Assembly (NCBI GenBank): GCA_000442125.1 | Contig: KE546973.1 | Coordinates: 1,302,001-1,366,000 of the forward strand | DNA: 64,000 nucleotides | DNA from: Opeltia flavorubescens | Lineage: Eukaryota > Ascomycota > Lecanoromycetes > Teloschistales > Teloschistaceae | Direction of reading: 5' to 3' | Shown here: positions 11,945 to 24,300 of the stretch, piece by piece | Numbering within the stretch: position 1 is the first letter of the stretch | Layout: each line of letters begins with the position of its first letter | Notes under the pieces: generated by a model | Databases searched by the model: none | Seen by the model: only the letters and a program-made list of their open reading frames with translations | What the model was told of the DNA's origin: nothing | Translations under genes and position numbers: made by a program

Positions 11945-12918
11945 CGTGTTCGTAACGTTGTATGTTGGAAGGTTCTATGTACGTGATTGCTATTGAAAAT
12001 GTTCTCCGAAAGAAATCTTGCTATTTCTCTTCAATGTCTTTCAGGACAACTGGCGTCAGGTTTATCGAACTTTATCGTATCGCAAATCGTAAGGGCTGAA
12101 AGAGCGTAAGGCGAAATCAATTCGCTGTAATGAACGACTGGATGTGTTGAAAAGAGAGTGGTGCCCGAACGAAAGATGCAAAAGAACGTGGTGGTGAAAG
12201 AACAAGAAGAACAGGAGAAGGGGAGTTGATGGGGACGGGCACAGGGAAATGAGGGAGCGGCTCCATTAGACTCTGACCGGGGTAGCATATTAAGACAGGG
12301 GCGCCGGCGCAGGTACGAGATTAGGGCAAAGGATGGGTCGAATGGGCGAAATTAGGGGGCTGGCGCATTAGCCCAACTGCACACCAGACGCCTTCATTGG
12401 ATTAAATCCAGGTTGGTGTCCGCTTCTCACCCAAGCAACCAAACAAGCTATCCACTCAGCATGTCGATCCTCATTGTGCACCACCCTCGACTGTTTCTGA
12501 TGAGCGGCTGCTGCTTGGCAGGAGAATTAAGATGTAGGCTTGCCCGATTGAGAAGATCATGCATTCAAGATCAATGATTGAACGCCAAGAAAAGTGTTAT
12601 CGCTTCCTCGCAGCTCATCAAACATCTTCAAGACCGAAACTATCGGGGCCGTCATGTAGGTAGATATCGGCGAGTTTATAGTACTAGTACTTCTAAGAGG
12701 AGTACTGTTAATTTAATCTGGGGTGAAGCGGCGCAGATGGAAGGACAAAGCGAATTGGGGGAGCCGTTTCAGATACATGAGAGGTTGACTTGCCTAAAAG
12801 GATCACGATTGACGTGATCTCGGGTAAATCAACCCCTCGATGTTGTCTTATCGATTGCCCGAGATCTCGGCGTTCCTCCGCGAAAAGTGGTGATAGCTTG
12901 ACCAATGTCACTTAGCGG
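11945..12918. other. Divergent intergenic region
   Basis: This presumably holds promoters for the secreted-protein gene (minus strand) and the nucleotidylyltransferase gene (plus strand). A palindromic patch with AGTACT repeats lies near 12680-12705. No coding sequence or RNA gene was recognised. Confidence 0.5.
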
Positions 12919-13836
12919 ATGAGGGACTCGCCCGTGAGGGCCTTTCGCTCCAGCGTGTTGAAGATGTCGTCCACACTTCTCCCGCATTTCCAACAAGCAC
13001 TCAAATCCTTCGCGCCGTCCTCCTCATCCTTCAAAGTCCTCCATACGATACCTTCTTCTGCAACGTTACCCTTTCCTCCAAAGACCCTTCACGTTTTAGA
13101 TTCTTCCTTCAATCCTCCAACTCTTGCTCACCTGCGCATTGCCATATCCGCCCTCCACTCCAATGCAACCCCGCCACAACGTCTTCTCCTTCTCCTTGCC
13201 ACCCAGAATGCCGACAAAGCGCCCAAACCCGCTCCATTTGAACAAAGACTGGTCATGATGGCTTTATTCGCTCAAGATATTGTGGACGAGTACTATGCTT
13301 CAAATAGACCAAGCACAGCTGAGTATGCGTTGGGAGTCGACGTAGGAATAACGAAGAAACCTTATTTCCATGACAAGGCGATTGCCATCGAGGAGTCGGG
13401 TTACTATTCAGATGAAAAGACCAGAGAACAGCCGCAGCAAGTGCATTTATTGGGATTTGACTCCTTGATTCGATTGTTGGATACGAAATACTACCCGCCT
13501 GAGCACACACTTGACCCTGTCAATGCACTCTTTGAGAGACATCGCGTCCGGGTGACAAGGCGGACAGAAGACGACGATAAGTGGGGCAGCATAGTGCAGC
13601 AAGACCAATATTGGGAGGCTTTGGCTAAGGGGGATCGGGAGCGAGAGGGAGGTAGGAAAGAATGGGCGGAAAGGATAGAGATGGCTGAGGGTGAAGGCGA
13701 GGCAGTGAGCTCGACAAGGATCAGAGAGGCTGCAGCCAAAGGTGAGTTGGAAAAGGTAGAAAACCTAATTAGCCATTCAGTCCGAGGGTGGATTGAGAGT
13801 GAAGGTCTATATAGAGCGGACGGCGGACATAGTTGA
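12919..13836 (+). CDS. Nicotinamide-nucleotide adenylyltransferase-like protein (POF1 type)
   Basis: A single-exon protein of 305 aa from the ATG at 12919, or 290 aa from the in-frame ATG at 12964. The shorter form begins MSSTLLPHFQQALKSF and looks like the usual family start. The nucleotidyltransferase fold is shown by SSFNPPTLAHLRIAI (the family's (H/N)xGH-type ATP site, here ending AHL) and by the C-terminal SSTRIREAAAKGE, equivalent to the ISSTxIR phosphate-binding motif of NMN adenylyltransferases. Yeast POF1 is the nearest relative I can name; it has been reported to have NMN adenylyltransferase activity, which would place this protein in NAD+ salvage. Substrate assignment is by family only. 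The gene is convergent with COX18. Confidence 0.8.
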   Translation: MRDSPVRAFRSSVLKMSSTLLPHFQQALKSFAPSSSSFKVLHTIPSSATLPFPPKTLHVLDSSFNPPTLAHLRIAISALHSNATPPQRLLLLLATQNADKAPKPAPFEQRLVMMALFAQDIVDEYYASNRPSTAEYALGVDVGITKKPYFHDKAIAIEESGYYSDEKTREQPQQVHLLGFDSLIRLLDTKYYPPEHTLDPVNALFERHRVRVTRRTEDDDKWGSIVQQDQYWEALAKGDREREGGRKEWAERIEMAEGEGEAVSSTRIREAAAKGELEKVENLISHSVRGWIESEGLYRADGGHS

Positions 13837-14462
13837 GATTACCTCAGCTACTTTATTGTGTGCTGTACCTGTAAGCTTTTCTTCATCAAAGGTAGGACAC
13901 ACAATTGTCACTGACGGTCCATGACAGCACCTTTTCATGGTGCTCTCAAAAGACAAAAAAAAAACCACTTTCCCACGATCGACCAAAGAGCGATGATACA
14001 ACAGGTCGATGATTTGAAAGTACGAAGCTCTAGCCAGCATTCCAAAGAGAATGTACCATTCATCCGGGCACGGGCGTGGCCGAAGAATTTTCCATACGCA
14101 AGTTACTCATTAGATATTCATGAGATACATCTCTTCAGTGACTTCCTTAAAGTTCTCAGAAAGTGTTAGGCGAATGGCAACAAGTAGTACAAAGCAAATG
14201 GCTTGCAAGAACTTCATACCACTTAGTTTGCCCAAGATTAGCTGGCGTTAAATTGCTCCATGATATTGAGATCGAAGGTTGAAAGCTTCACATTCGGCGA
14301 TGGAAGGTGTATAACATAACAATCCCATGATATCAAATGCCGCGTGTAGAAGATTGAGACTTCTCCCAGCCGCATTGCACCCACAGCTCAATTAAGGCAT
14401 GAAAGCAGGCATTCAACGAACGCATCTCCGAGATTTCCCATCGATCAAGTAATTTGGCTAGC
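13837..14462. other. Convergent intergenic region
   Basis: This is 3'-flanking sequence between the POF1-like gene and COX18. No coding sequence, RNA gene or repeat was recognised. Confidence 0.5.
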
Positions 14463-15635
14463 TTAGGCATCCCGGATCTTGGAGCGTACTGACTTCTGAT
14501 TTTGTTGCCGTCGCTGTATAATGGATTGGATTTGCCGGGCTTCATTTTCCCACACGATTTGTGTCGCACCCTCATCTCTGTCGGATTTCTGCGGCTTCCG
14601 AGGCTGCAATATAGGCGAGTACCAATTCATAAGGACACTATTAGCCAGTGCAAACGCTGAGCTCGATATCCAGTAAATATGAATAGCGCTTGGTACTGCT
14701 AGTGTCAAGGGGCCCACAGCAAGTATTACTATCTTGAATGAATTTCCTAGTCGTCGCTGAAACGCACTTGGCGTCAGACTTCCTTTCCTTGCGATGCGTT
14801 CTTGATAGGCAATGTTTGCGAACATAGTAGCAGATAGAATGAATGGCAAGATCAGATGAGGATCCGGGATCAATAGATCAGGGAACCACAGAGCGCCTTC
14901 TGTTGATAAAGTGGGTTCGACTGGTACCACAGATGCTTCAAATATATCTTCAGGCAATTTTGAATCATTTGATTGGACCATCTTCCAGTCATCAATCTCA
15001 GACGCCGTCTCCACCTGGCTAGATTTGGATAGACTCTGAGAATCATCGACCGGCGTATTCTGTGGTGAGCTTTTGTCCAAGCTCTCTTGAATCATACCAA
15101 GCAACCCTCCACTGGTACCACACATTCTCCGGATAGTCTCGATTACGGTCAGCCAAACCGGCAGTTGCAGATAAGGCAGAAAAGACTTCCATCGTTGAGT
15201 GCCGGTCATTTTATAGATTTCAGCACTCTTCTGTGAAAATTGTTTTACAAAGAGTTTTTGGCAAGCTTTAGGTCCTTTGGCCGCATGCTCTTCCTTGATT
15301 TTCTTACGATAGACATGCGCCCAGGCTTCCAAGAGCGGCCGGTTTTTAAGACGTCGCTGGGAAACCGAATGGGAATAAAGCGTGATAGGAGCTATCAATG
15401 ATATACGTACAATCAATGCAGTCAGTGGCAAAGCCGCTGCCCAGGAGAGCCCTGTGGCTGCATGAAGACTAGTAATGAGTGTGTAGGTTTCGTTTAGACA
15501 AAAATCAATAAAATGGTGTCGAGACGTTACATGGAATGCTCGTCTGGAAAGATCGTTGAATCGACGCTGGCCAAACGTTGACGCGAATGAGCGACAAAAT
15601 GGTCTGGATGTAGCAGACCAGCCCAGTATTGTCAT
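14463..15635 (-). CDS. COX18: Mitochondrial inner-membrane insertase COX18 (Oxa1/YidC family)
   Basis: A 390-aa single-exon protein. An Arg/Ser-rich N-terminus (SRPFCRSFASTFGQRRF) is a mitochondrial presequence. Four hydrophobic segments fit the Oxa1/YidC core: about residues 60-90 (LSWAAALPLTALIVRIS), 165-185 (FLPYLQLPVWLTVIETI), 260-285 (LILPFILSATMFANIAY) and 300-340 (IVILAVGPLTLAVPSAIHIYW). A hydrophilic, low-similarity insert of about 60 residues separates the second and third. COX18 exports the C-terminal tail of Cox2 across the inner membrane during cytochrome c oxidase assembly. COX18 is favoured over OXA1 because of the short C-terminal tail and the CGTSGG-containing region; OXA1 itself is the alternative. 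It shares a 239-bp promoter with ALG11. Confidence 0.85.
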   Translation of the reverse strand: MTILGWSATSRPFCRSFASTFGQRRFNDLSRRAFHVTSRHHFIDFCLNETYTLITSLHAATGLSWAAALPLTALIVRISLIAPITLYSHSVSQRRLKNRPLLEAWAHVYRKKIKEEHAAKGPKACQKLFVKQFSQKSAEIYKMTGTQRWKSFLPYLQLPVWLTVIETIRRMCGTSGGLLGMIQESLDKSSPQNTPVDDSQSLSKSSQVETASEIDDWKMVQSNDSKLPEDIFEASVVPVEPTLSTEGALWFPDLLIPDPHLILPFILSATMFANIAYQERIARKGSLTPSAFQRRLGNSFKIVILAVGPLTLAVPSAIHIYWISSSAFALANSVLMNWYSPILQPRKPQKSDRDEGATQIVWENEARQIQSIIQRRQQNQKSVRSKIRDA

Positions 15636-15835
15636 GGTCCTACCATATACTTCACTATACAGTAAAATGACGCGTACCTGAGATTAGTGGCAACCATCAG
15701 TGGCTCATGTTGACGTTGGACATCTGATGCGATCAAGTGACACCTCAATGCATCGAATAGTGTTGAGCTCAAGGTGCCTGACAATCGATAACAGTAACGG
15801 CTATTTTATGAAACAGGCGCGGTGCCCGGCCCTTC

Positions 15836-15843
15836 TGACGTCA
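15836..15843. promoter_or_regulatory. Perfect CRE palindrome in the COX18/ALG11 promoter
   Basis: TGACGTCA lies 32 bp before the ALG11 ATG, inside the 239-bp divergent promoter. It is the consensus site of ATF/CREB-type bZIP factors. Whether it acts on ALG11, COX18 or both cannot be seen. Confidence 0.4.
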
Positions 15844-15874
15844 GACTGCAGCTTGCTATGCACGCGTGTCGATT

Positions 15875-17656
15875 ATGACAGTATCCCAACATACAGCATG
15901 CAAGCATGATAACATGTCTCGAATTGGTGCAGGAGTCTGGAAGTTTATTACATCCCTACTCATCATAGTTTTCTCTGCACTTTTCAACAAGTGGCTCTTC
16001 CGAACAACCGTTGGCTGGTACCTGCGGCAAAAGACTGCTGCGCGTCGGAAAGCAATCTTGTCCCGGGTCGCCGCTGAAGCATCCGTATCAGCACGGCCGT
16101 CACCCAAGTCAGAGGATGGCGAATGGGAGAAAGTCGAGAAGCCCAAGGAACAGGAAGCTGATGATGAGTGGACTGGCATTATAGGATTTTTTCATCCGTT
16201 CTGGTTCGTCGTAGCGGTCTACCGATGAATAACACTGGAGCTAAAAAAACGTCGTAGCAACGCTGGCGGTGGTGGAGAACGTGTCCTCTGGGCTGCCATC
16301 AAAGCAACTCAGAAACGCTGGCCGAAAGCAGTCTGCGTTGTGTATACCGGAGATCATGATGCGGACAAGGCCGGCATGCTGGAGAGGGTCCAGGTAAGGA
16401 GGATCTGGATGTTAAATGCTTTACGCGACTAACGCCTCTGCTAGAACCGCTTCAACATTAAATTGCATCCGCCAACCATAGTATTCCTGTACCTTAACAC
16501 CAGACACTACGTTCTCAGCTCCACCTGGCCTCGTTTCACACTTCTTGGCCAGTCCTTAGGTTCCATCATTCTTGCATACGATGCTTTCTCTCTTCTCGTG
16601 CCGGATATCTTCATCGATACGATGGGCTATGCCTTTGCTCTTGCATTCTCAAAATTTGTTCTCCCATCCGTTCCCACTGGCGCCTACGTCCACTACCCAA
16701 CCATATCCACGGATATGCTCGGCTCTCTCGAAGTCTCCCCTGCACTGGGGAGAGGCCTCAACGCAGGTACAGGCAAAGGTGTCCGTGGGTATGTCAAAAA
16801 ACAATACTGGCACATATTTGCCTACCTTTACAGCTATGTCGGCGGCTCTGTGGATCTTGTAATGACCAACAGCTCCTGGACCGCCTCTCACATCCGCACC
16901 CTTTGGGGTCCCGTCCGCACCAAACGAAGGAAACCATTGCCTATCTCAGTCGTCTTCCCTCCCGTTGCAGTCGATGAGATCATCCATGCGATCCCTCTTG
17001 ACGAAGAAAGTGAAAAGACTAGACGGCCCGAAATTCTCTGCATAGCTCAATTTCGACCGGAAAAGAATCATACCCTCCTCCTCCGCTCCTTTGCCAGGTT
17101 CCTAAAATCTTCTCCTATTTCACAGTCGCGGACTGAAAAAGACCAAGACACAGCCTCACCTCAGCTCATCCTCATCGGCTCCGTCCGTGATGCCCACGAC
17201 GCCACGCGTGTCTACGACCTCCGCCTCTTGGCCCATGAACTTAAGATCAAATCCAACGTTACTTTCATCACTGACGCCTCCTGGCCCACCATACTCTCCC
17301 ATCTTCGCACGGCATCCATCGGCGCCAACTGCATGTGGAACGAGCATTTCGGCATCGGTGTCGTCGAGTATCAAGCTGCAGGCTTGATCAGCGTGGTCAA
17401 CGACAGTGGCGGCCCGAAACTGGACATCGTGGTCGAGTGGCAGGGAGGTGAAACTGGCTTCAAGGCAAGTACAGAGGAAGAGTATGCATTTTCCTTTGAC
17501 AAAGCTTTACAAATGGTGGAAGCTGAAACATTGGGAATGAGGAACCGGGCGAGGGCGAGGGCTGCAGCGTTCGGAGAAGTAGAATTTGAAGGAGCGTGGC
17601 TGAGGGAGGTGGGTAAGCTGGTTGAGATGGAGAAGAGTGCAAAGAAGGGAAAATGA
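15875..17656 (+). CDS. ALG11: GDP-Man:Man3GlcNAc2-PP-dolichol alpha-1,2-mannosyltransferase
   Basis: This adds the last two cytosolic-face mannoses to the dolichol-linked oligosaccharide for N-glycosylation. Exons are 15875-16203, 16258-16393 and 16445-17656 (558 aa). An N-terminal membrane anchor ([14 protein letters not shown]) precedes a charged linker and the GT4-family start [17 protein letters not shown], which is rebuilt exactly across the first intron. The donor-site motif [15 protein letters not shown] (EX7E) lies near residue 460. Typical ALG11 blocks include [16 protein letters not shown] and NSSWTASHI. The ATG at 15914 (MSRIGAG) is an equally possible start, 13 residues shorter. 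A TGACGTCA palindrome lies just upstream. Confidence 0.95.
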
Positions 17657-18084
17657 GGAGAGTAGGAGGGAGATTGCACATCGATACCCAAGCATTTGCT
17701 TATGAATGAAATGAAATACCCTTTTATAGCGTTCCTTTACTCTATGACTATCCTAGAAAGACGGGCCAGTGAAACGTTCGTCAGCCGGTTTAGAAGAAAC
17801 ATGGACCATGGATTATAGTATGCTCGAAGATATCCCGCAACGCTAAGGGTATTATGGGTATTTCTTTGACTTAAAAGCCCAACCAAATGAGCTTTGTCTC
17901 TTGGGGTGTCAAGGGGAATCAAAGAACCTTTAATGTATTACTAGATGTATCTACATCTTATATGCTAGGAATTATCCTCGGTACCTCGACTTCATAAACC
18001 GACGAAAGAACTTGTCTATTCCAGCAGAAGCTGCAGGTCAAACGCGAGCATCCTAACGCGTAAGACTATTGAATTCGACCTCAA
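17657..18084. other. Convergent intergenic region
   Basis: 3'-flanking sequence of ALG11 and of the DUF7918 gene. No gene was recognised. Confidence 0.5.
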
Positions 18085-19141
18085 CTACTCATCCGACAGG
18101 TCGACCGTCTCTATCACTCTCGGCTTCTTCACGGTGGCCGAAGCCGAGATCTCATCCATCTCTTCGTCCCTCTCTCGTTTGATGGGATGCTCTTGCTTGA
18201 CACGTACACGGTATTGTCGGAGCAACTGCTGCATTTCCTCTACGGACAGTGACTCGATTGGGCGTTCATCTAGTGGGACTGGGGAGGGCGTTCGCGGGAT
18301 AATCAACATTGCTTGTAGCGCCTCTGAATAAGGTAGAGAATCAGCAAGCAAAATTTTGATTGAAGGAAGCTCTTACTCTTTAACAAGTATTTGAAGCGGA
18401 AGGTTGCAAAAGGGTTGTCTTCGCCATCCACAAACTTCGCTTTGAGGAGTTCGGTACGTCTATCAGGGGCTTGCTCCGCACCAAGACTGAATTTATAGTG
18501 ATGGTAAGCGAGTCTGCCAACAGAAGGGAGTTTACAGGCTAACTTAGCAGCATGAGTGACATTCATTCGTTTGAGCTTCTGTTCTGACAAAGTTGTGGAC
18601 GAGCCGAGTGCCAGATCATTCCAGGACTCTAATTTATGAGGCAATTCGCCATTTACCTTCATGTGGAAAGATTTGATTGTAATAGAACCCAAGTTTGTGT
18701 GACTATGCTCGTCTGGTCCCCATTGCCAGGGCTCTTCGGCTATTTGAAGTGTTAAATCCTTGCTTGGAAATGAACTAGGTTTTGCCTACCTTGCCGAATC
18801 TCATTAAATTTGAAAGGTCGAAGTCGCCAGTGATCACCGGTCAATCTGAAAGCACGGCTGATTTTTTCACAGTGTCCTGCTTCAGCAGCGCAATCCCCTC
18901 GTAAAACGGCGACGTTGTCCGCATAACAACCATCAAGGTAGACCTCGAGCATTATGGCGTCTGACTTAAAGTTGAGGGAATGCTTAAGGTCAACTTCGAT
19001 GGTGAAGCGGCTTCCTGTCCAACACTCGATATAGTTGGAAACGATGTCACGATTTGCACTCTCTGGTTCTTCGATTGCGTACTCTCTCTGACGCTGACCG
19101 TCAACAACGATAAAAGCGCTGAGGTTACCAAGGATAGCCAT
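18085..19141 (-). CDS. DUF7918 domain protein
   Basis: A 317-aa protein in three exons: 19141-18790, 18739-18377 and 18323-18085, with introns of 50 and 53 bp. It resembles the fungal DUF7918 family: a short start MAILGNLSAFIVVDGQ, a beta-rich module containing YIECWTGSRFTIEV and VYLDGC, then a second block with KFVDGEDNPFATFRFKYL. No enzymatic motif is known for the family. The C-terminus is highly charged: VKQEHPIKRE has two back-to-back psi-K-x-E SUMO-acceptor motifs, followed by a KKPR basic patch and an acidic end, ETVDLSDE. A nuclear role is suggested by this tail but is inference. The family name is from memory of its typical sequence and needs a domain search. Confidence 0.7.
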
Positions 19142-19774
19142 GGTGACGTTAATGTAGATCAGGATTGCGCTGGAGTGAGTTGTGGACGTCTGAATTGTGA
19201 TAGAAGTAGATGGATGACAAGCGTCTGCCTAACCGAGCTCTTCTCACTTTTTGAGTGACTACACTGAGCAATGGAGCAATTACCAACCGTGGATACGCCT
19301 GTCACCAAGCGAAAGTGTTCTTTTTGACCATCGGTTGAAGATAACAAGCTGGGAAAGATATGTAAATGCGACTTTCAATGAATCGAGGTATCGTGCGTGA
19401 GTGAAGGAAATAGATAAACTACCTTCAGAAAGTATTGACACTTACGTCACGCGTTCAAGATATGCTTTGAATGTTCAACCTGAAGGTTTCCAAAATTATC
19501 TTAGCAACCTATGCAATAAGCAAAGCCACCGATGACTTCGTCACTTTGCCTCCGCAGTGAAAGACGCAGACTCCTGACTTAACCGCTGAATTCACGCTCA
19601 TTCCCGTTTGACGTAAAGGTATGCTGCAAAGGAAAAGCCGAATTACCTAAGCTGTCAAACCCCGATCGTGACTAAACTCCAAATTAAAAAGGCAAATCAT
19701 CAGCCTCCTTCGCCAAGCGCCAAAACCCCTTTCCATATCATTCAAAATTGGCAAAGTCGAGTCACTATTCCTCA
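19142..19774. other. Intergenic region
   Basis: This lies upstream of the DUF7918 gene and downstream of STS1. It contains a TTACGTCA half-CRE near 19442-19449. Nothing else was recognised. Confidence 0.45.
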
Positions 19775-20758
19775 CTACCATGGCCCTACGCGTACTGGTA
19801 GATTTGACCCGTACGTTCCCGAAAGAAGCTCCTGTCTGACAGCACTAAGGTCATCGCCCCGTCCCGTTTGCTGTTGTGGTGATGATGATCCGCCCATCCA
19901 TCCGAGATGCTTGCTCATTTCATCGATAGCTTCCTGTAGTTTCCCACCTGATTGCTGGTTGTGCTTGGTGAGTTTCTGATCCCATCCGCCGTATTGGATG
20001 TGGATGCCCCCGGCCCTCTTTGCCGCCTCTTGAATCACCAGGGTCCAAGCTTTGGAGATCTCTTCATATGCGTTCTGTTTATGTAGTCTATTTTGAAAGG
20101 TGCTCCAGTCAGGCAGTCGGTGGATGAGATTAGTAGCACAGTCGAGAAAGGAAAGGGACTGCGAGGCTTGGGTTTCGTTGGGTGGCAGGAAGTGTGGAGT
20201 AAAGTCTGTGAGGGCTTCGATGAGGTTCATCAAAGAGGGTCTGACACGGTTGTAGGCATAGTCTGATGTCTGACTGCCTCCGAAGGGAAAAGCTGCCTGT
20301 AAAGCTGATTCATACTGCTTGAGGACGGCAAGGGCCGATGAGACACTGGGTCGGGGTGCGGTTTGCTCGATTTCGGAGCCCAAACCTGGGTGTCTTTGAC
20401 ATATGGTTTGTAATATACCCCGCAATGAGTCCGTGTCTAGGGTTTCGAGGAGACGAGGAAGCGGAAGTGGTCGGCCGGTTGTTCCGGGTCGGAGCCGTTT
20501 TGTGATCCGCTGGGTGGGTAGAGTACGCTGATGTAGAGAAGGGGATGGCGAGGTAGACATTCGATCATCGATCTGAGGCTCTTCATCTTCAGCTTTCCGC
20601 TTTCGGCCACTTGAGCTGATGATACTGTAGGGCACTAGATAAACATTAGCTTAGCTGAAGAGTACTCGTTAGGGAAACCGACTGGGATGGGAGGGAGAAA
20701 GTCGTGGATCTTGATGTTGGTGAGGGAAATGTACAGGCGTAGCCACAATGCCACTCAT
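19775..20758 (-). CDS. STS1: Nuclear proteasome tethering factor STS1/Cut8
   Basis: A 311-aa protein in two exons: 20758-20683 and 20634-19775, with a 48-bp intron. The start MSGIVATPVHFPH and the following RLSPSHP match the usual N-terminus of the fungal family. Exon 2 begins with no ATG at its 5' border, which is why the upstream exon is needed. A basic nuclear-localisation-like GRKRKAEDEE is followed by the Cut8 helical core (LLETLDTDSLRGILQTICQRHP; ALTDFTPHFLPPNE; SFLDCATNLIHRLPDW). Cut8/Sts1 anchors 26S proteasomes at the nuclear envelope and promotes nuclear protein degradation. The C-terminal 60 residues are low in complexity. Confidence 0.88.
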
Positions 20759-21316
20759 GATGGAGAAAATGCTGTCTTTCCAGAGTGGTAGCTAGATCTT
20801 GCTCCTCAAAATAGTTTGGGAGCTGTTGAACAGCGGAGGAAGGATAGAAATGGAAGTTGACTGTTGAAGTGGGGAGCTACCCGATTGCTGTCGTTGACGA
20901 TCTTGCTTAGCTTCCAAGCCAACTTCCTGGCCAATCATCACAAAGCCCTCGATTCTTTCTGTGACAAAGCAGCAAGGATCATCACTCGCACGCTGCAGGA
21001 AATAAATATGCATACAGTTATTTCAAGAAGCAGCTCTAAAACAATGTGAATGTTGTAAGGTTACATTGAGGCCAAATCGTAGCAATTTTTGCTATTTGAG
21101 AATGACCTATGTATGGGTATCGATATACATCCGTATCCTGGAACCTGCAAATGCAGCCTCATGCCGCTGATCAGATCAGACATTATCATTTGAATCTTCT
21201 CAATGTCCTCCAGTAGTAGACGAGACGATTCCTTTGCTGGCAGTGAAACTCTTGGTGTACCAGTAAAACCTAGACTCCGCGCTATGATTGGATCCTTGGG
21301 GGCCACCATCCAAGCC
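20759..21316. other. Intergenic region
   Basis: 5'-flanking sequence of STS1 and 3'-flanking sequence of MTR4. No gene or repeat was recognised. Confidence 0.5.
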
Positions 21317-24300
21317 TCACAAGTAAAGCGACTGTGCGGCAACAATGTCTCTGCGAACCTTGAGAAGCGACTGTTCAAACTTCTGCTCCAGGTCCTGGCT
21401 GCCCATAACCTTTCCTGCCTGAGCCATTTGACGAAGCAATTCCTCTAATCGCCGGAAGAGTCGGATCAGGCTGCCCTCATAAACGTCCGTCATTTTGCTG
21501 CTATAGTCAGTACACATAGATCGGAAAGTATTCTTTGGATGGACCAACCAAATTTCGGCAAAAGATGTCCCATGTGCCCAAGCGAACACGACCTCCATCA
21601 ACTGGTATTTGAATGTTTGCAGATATTCGTCCTCATTGACCGGTAATTTACTTTCTTGTGACACTTTGGCGATCATTCTTGCTTTGGCTTGCAATTCACG
21701 GAATGGCTTAGCAAGTTCTTCTTTCAGAGCCGGAGACTCCGCTTTCTCTTCGAAGATGAAGCAGCTCAAGACGGAAGCACAAATTTCCGGTGGGAGTTCA
21801 TTAAAGAAACCGTCGAAAAGAAGCTCGCTCAGGAGCAATTCATCCCCAGTGCTGATTTCGCAAGCAACCCGAGCTTTGAGTTCCACCACCTCCGCTTCAT
21901 TGATGAACTGCAGCCGGCGGAGAACCCGCTTCCTACTCTTAAGCTCGTCTAGCTGCATTACAGCTTGCGCATCCGTGATCTTCCTTTTAATGGTCTTTTG
22001 CTTGTTGTGAAGCTCCATCTTCTCCGCATACTGATCGTATAGCTCTGGTAAGCGTGGGGAGTTGTGGAGTGGGTTCGAAAGTAGACGGGACTCCAGTACT
22101 TCGATTTTCTACCGATGGTAAGTTTAGTATCTCCTATCCATTTTCTTTACGTACTCGTATTAATTTCTTGAAGGAAGCGTCCTTGATGCCCATATTTTCG
22201 ATGGGGTCCAAAACGGGCATCCCGTCAGGAAACCTTCGTTTCACCTCTTCAAGAGCCTTCCTCACGTAATTTCGATCTTCAGCTGGTTTCAGATCTTTCG
22301 GGAGCACCACTCGAACATGGCCAATTGTGTCTAGACACGTGAGCATGCACGGGACTACCTGCATCTGGCCCTTTTCCCCTTGAGCGGGCGGCCGTATCCC
22401 GTATGGCATGTTCTGAGATGTCCTTGTAGCGCTTGATGAGGTGTCTGCCACAATAAGCAACGTATCGATGATATACGACTCTTGAGGTGACACATCCTGT
22501 GGCCTGTCGTTCTTGCCAAATTTCCGTTCCACAAAGTTTACAACGGCTCCCCAACCAAAGTCCATGTCCTGGTACTTGATTCTAACTAGTCTTCCAGGTT
22601 GCATGAATGGCAGGGAATAGCTCGGATGCTGGATGACGTGCTTCATGTCGTTGCTGTAGGTTTCGATCTGTTTCCTTAGGTCATAATATTCTCGGATCGT
22701 GTCTTCGTCAGTGATCTTCATCGCATCCATCTGCTCCTCCAGCTGAGATCGTTCTAGATACAATTAGCGACATACTTGGGTAATCCACCTAACGATCTTA
22801 CCTCTTTCCAATCGAGGGACACTCGCGGAATTCTGAAATTGAAAAAAGCAGCGCTCTAGCATGAACTCAGGTGATATCCCTTCGACCCGCATGAGGTTCA
22901 AGATCATATTGTATCCCAGATAGAAGGCCGAGTTGAGCTTGTCCTGCTCACCCCGAACAATTTCCTTGGCGATTGCTGGCTCCATCTTCTCGTCGATCAT
23001 CATGATAACGATTCCTCTATCATCAAGCCCACGACGGCCCGCGCGGCCAGACATCTGTACAAACTCCGATGGGCTGACCCATCGCTGTTGCACACCATCG
23101 AATTTGCGGACACTGGTGAACACGACAGTCTTTGCCGGCATATTGAGTCCTATCGAGAAGGTTTCTGTAGCGAAGAGAACCTTGATAAGGCCTTCCTGGA
23201 AAAGGATCTCGATCGTCTCCTTTAGAATTGGCAAAAGCCCCGAATGATGTATGCCGATGCCGCGCTTAAGGAGAGGCAGGATGTTTTGGATCTGAGGCAG
23301 CTTCTTGTCCTCTTCTGTTAGCATCTCTAATGCACTATCAAACACTTTCACGACCATGGCTTTCTCAGATTCCTCGTTGAATGCCATATTGCTCATTTGT
23401 AAAGCGTACGATTCACACATGTTTTTGCTGAAGCTGAAAACGATGACTGGATTGTAATTTTTCATCATGATCATTTTGACGATCTTGTAGATATCCGATG
23501 GCCCTTTGGTCCCACCCTTATTGAGTCTTTTATCCTTTCCTTTGCCCTTTCGTCTTGCCATGGCGTCTGCTGGATCATCACCTTGCTTGTCGGCTATCGT
23601 AGCCATAGCCTTGTTGAAATTCTCTTCTCGAAAGTGTCCCTTTTCATCAACGACGAGATGGATTCCATCTGCACCGGCGGGAAAGAAATAGTGCTGCAAT
23701 GGAGTTGGACGGAAGTCAGTATATACAACGTGACATGGTTGCCCGTGCGTTTTTGTAATCCATTCCGCAAATTGCATTGCGTTGGGAATGGTGGCTGATA
23801 GAAAGACGTAGCGAACTTTGTCTGGTAACAGAATAATGGTTTCCTCCCACACCACGCCGCGAGACTTGTCGCGCATATAGTGAATCTCATCAAACACAAC
23901 CCAGGCGACTTCCCGCATAATTTCAGATCCACGGTACAACATCGACCTTAAGATCTCTGTTGTCATGACCAGACATGTTGCTGTAGGGTTAATTGTGACG
24001 TCCCCAGTCATCAAACCAACGTCACCAAATTCTGCTGCGAATTCACGGTATTTTTGGTTGCTCAAAGCTTTGATTGGGCTTGTGTAAATGACCCTTTGAT
24101 TGTTCTTCAGACTCTGAGCGATAGCGTACTCAGCGACAACGGTCTTTCCTGCGCTAGTGTGGGCGGAGACTAGAACGCTCTCTCCTCGCTCGATAGATGC
24201 AATTGAGACCTCTTGAAAAGGATCCAACTTGAAGGGCCATTCTCGAGCGGGCTTCTCTGGGCGCTTGTGCTGCGATATAGGAATATAGTTGACTTCTTTG

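Noticed and set aside
20635-20758. STS1 starting at the 5' border of the long frame (GTG at 20635)
   Set aside because: Eukaryotic initiation at that GTG is unlikely; an upstream ATG exon with a proper intron gives the family N-terminus.
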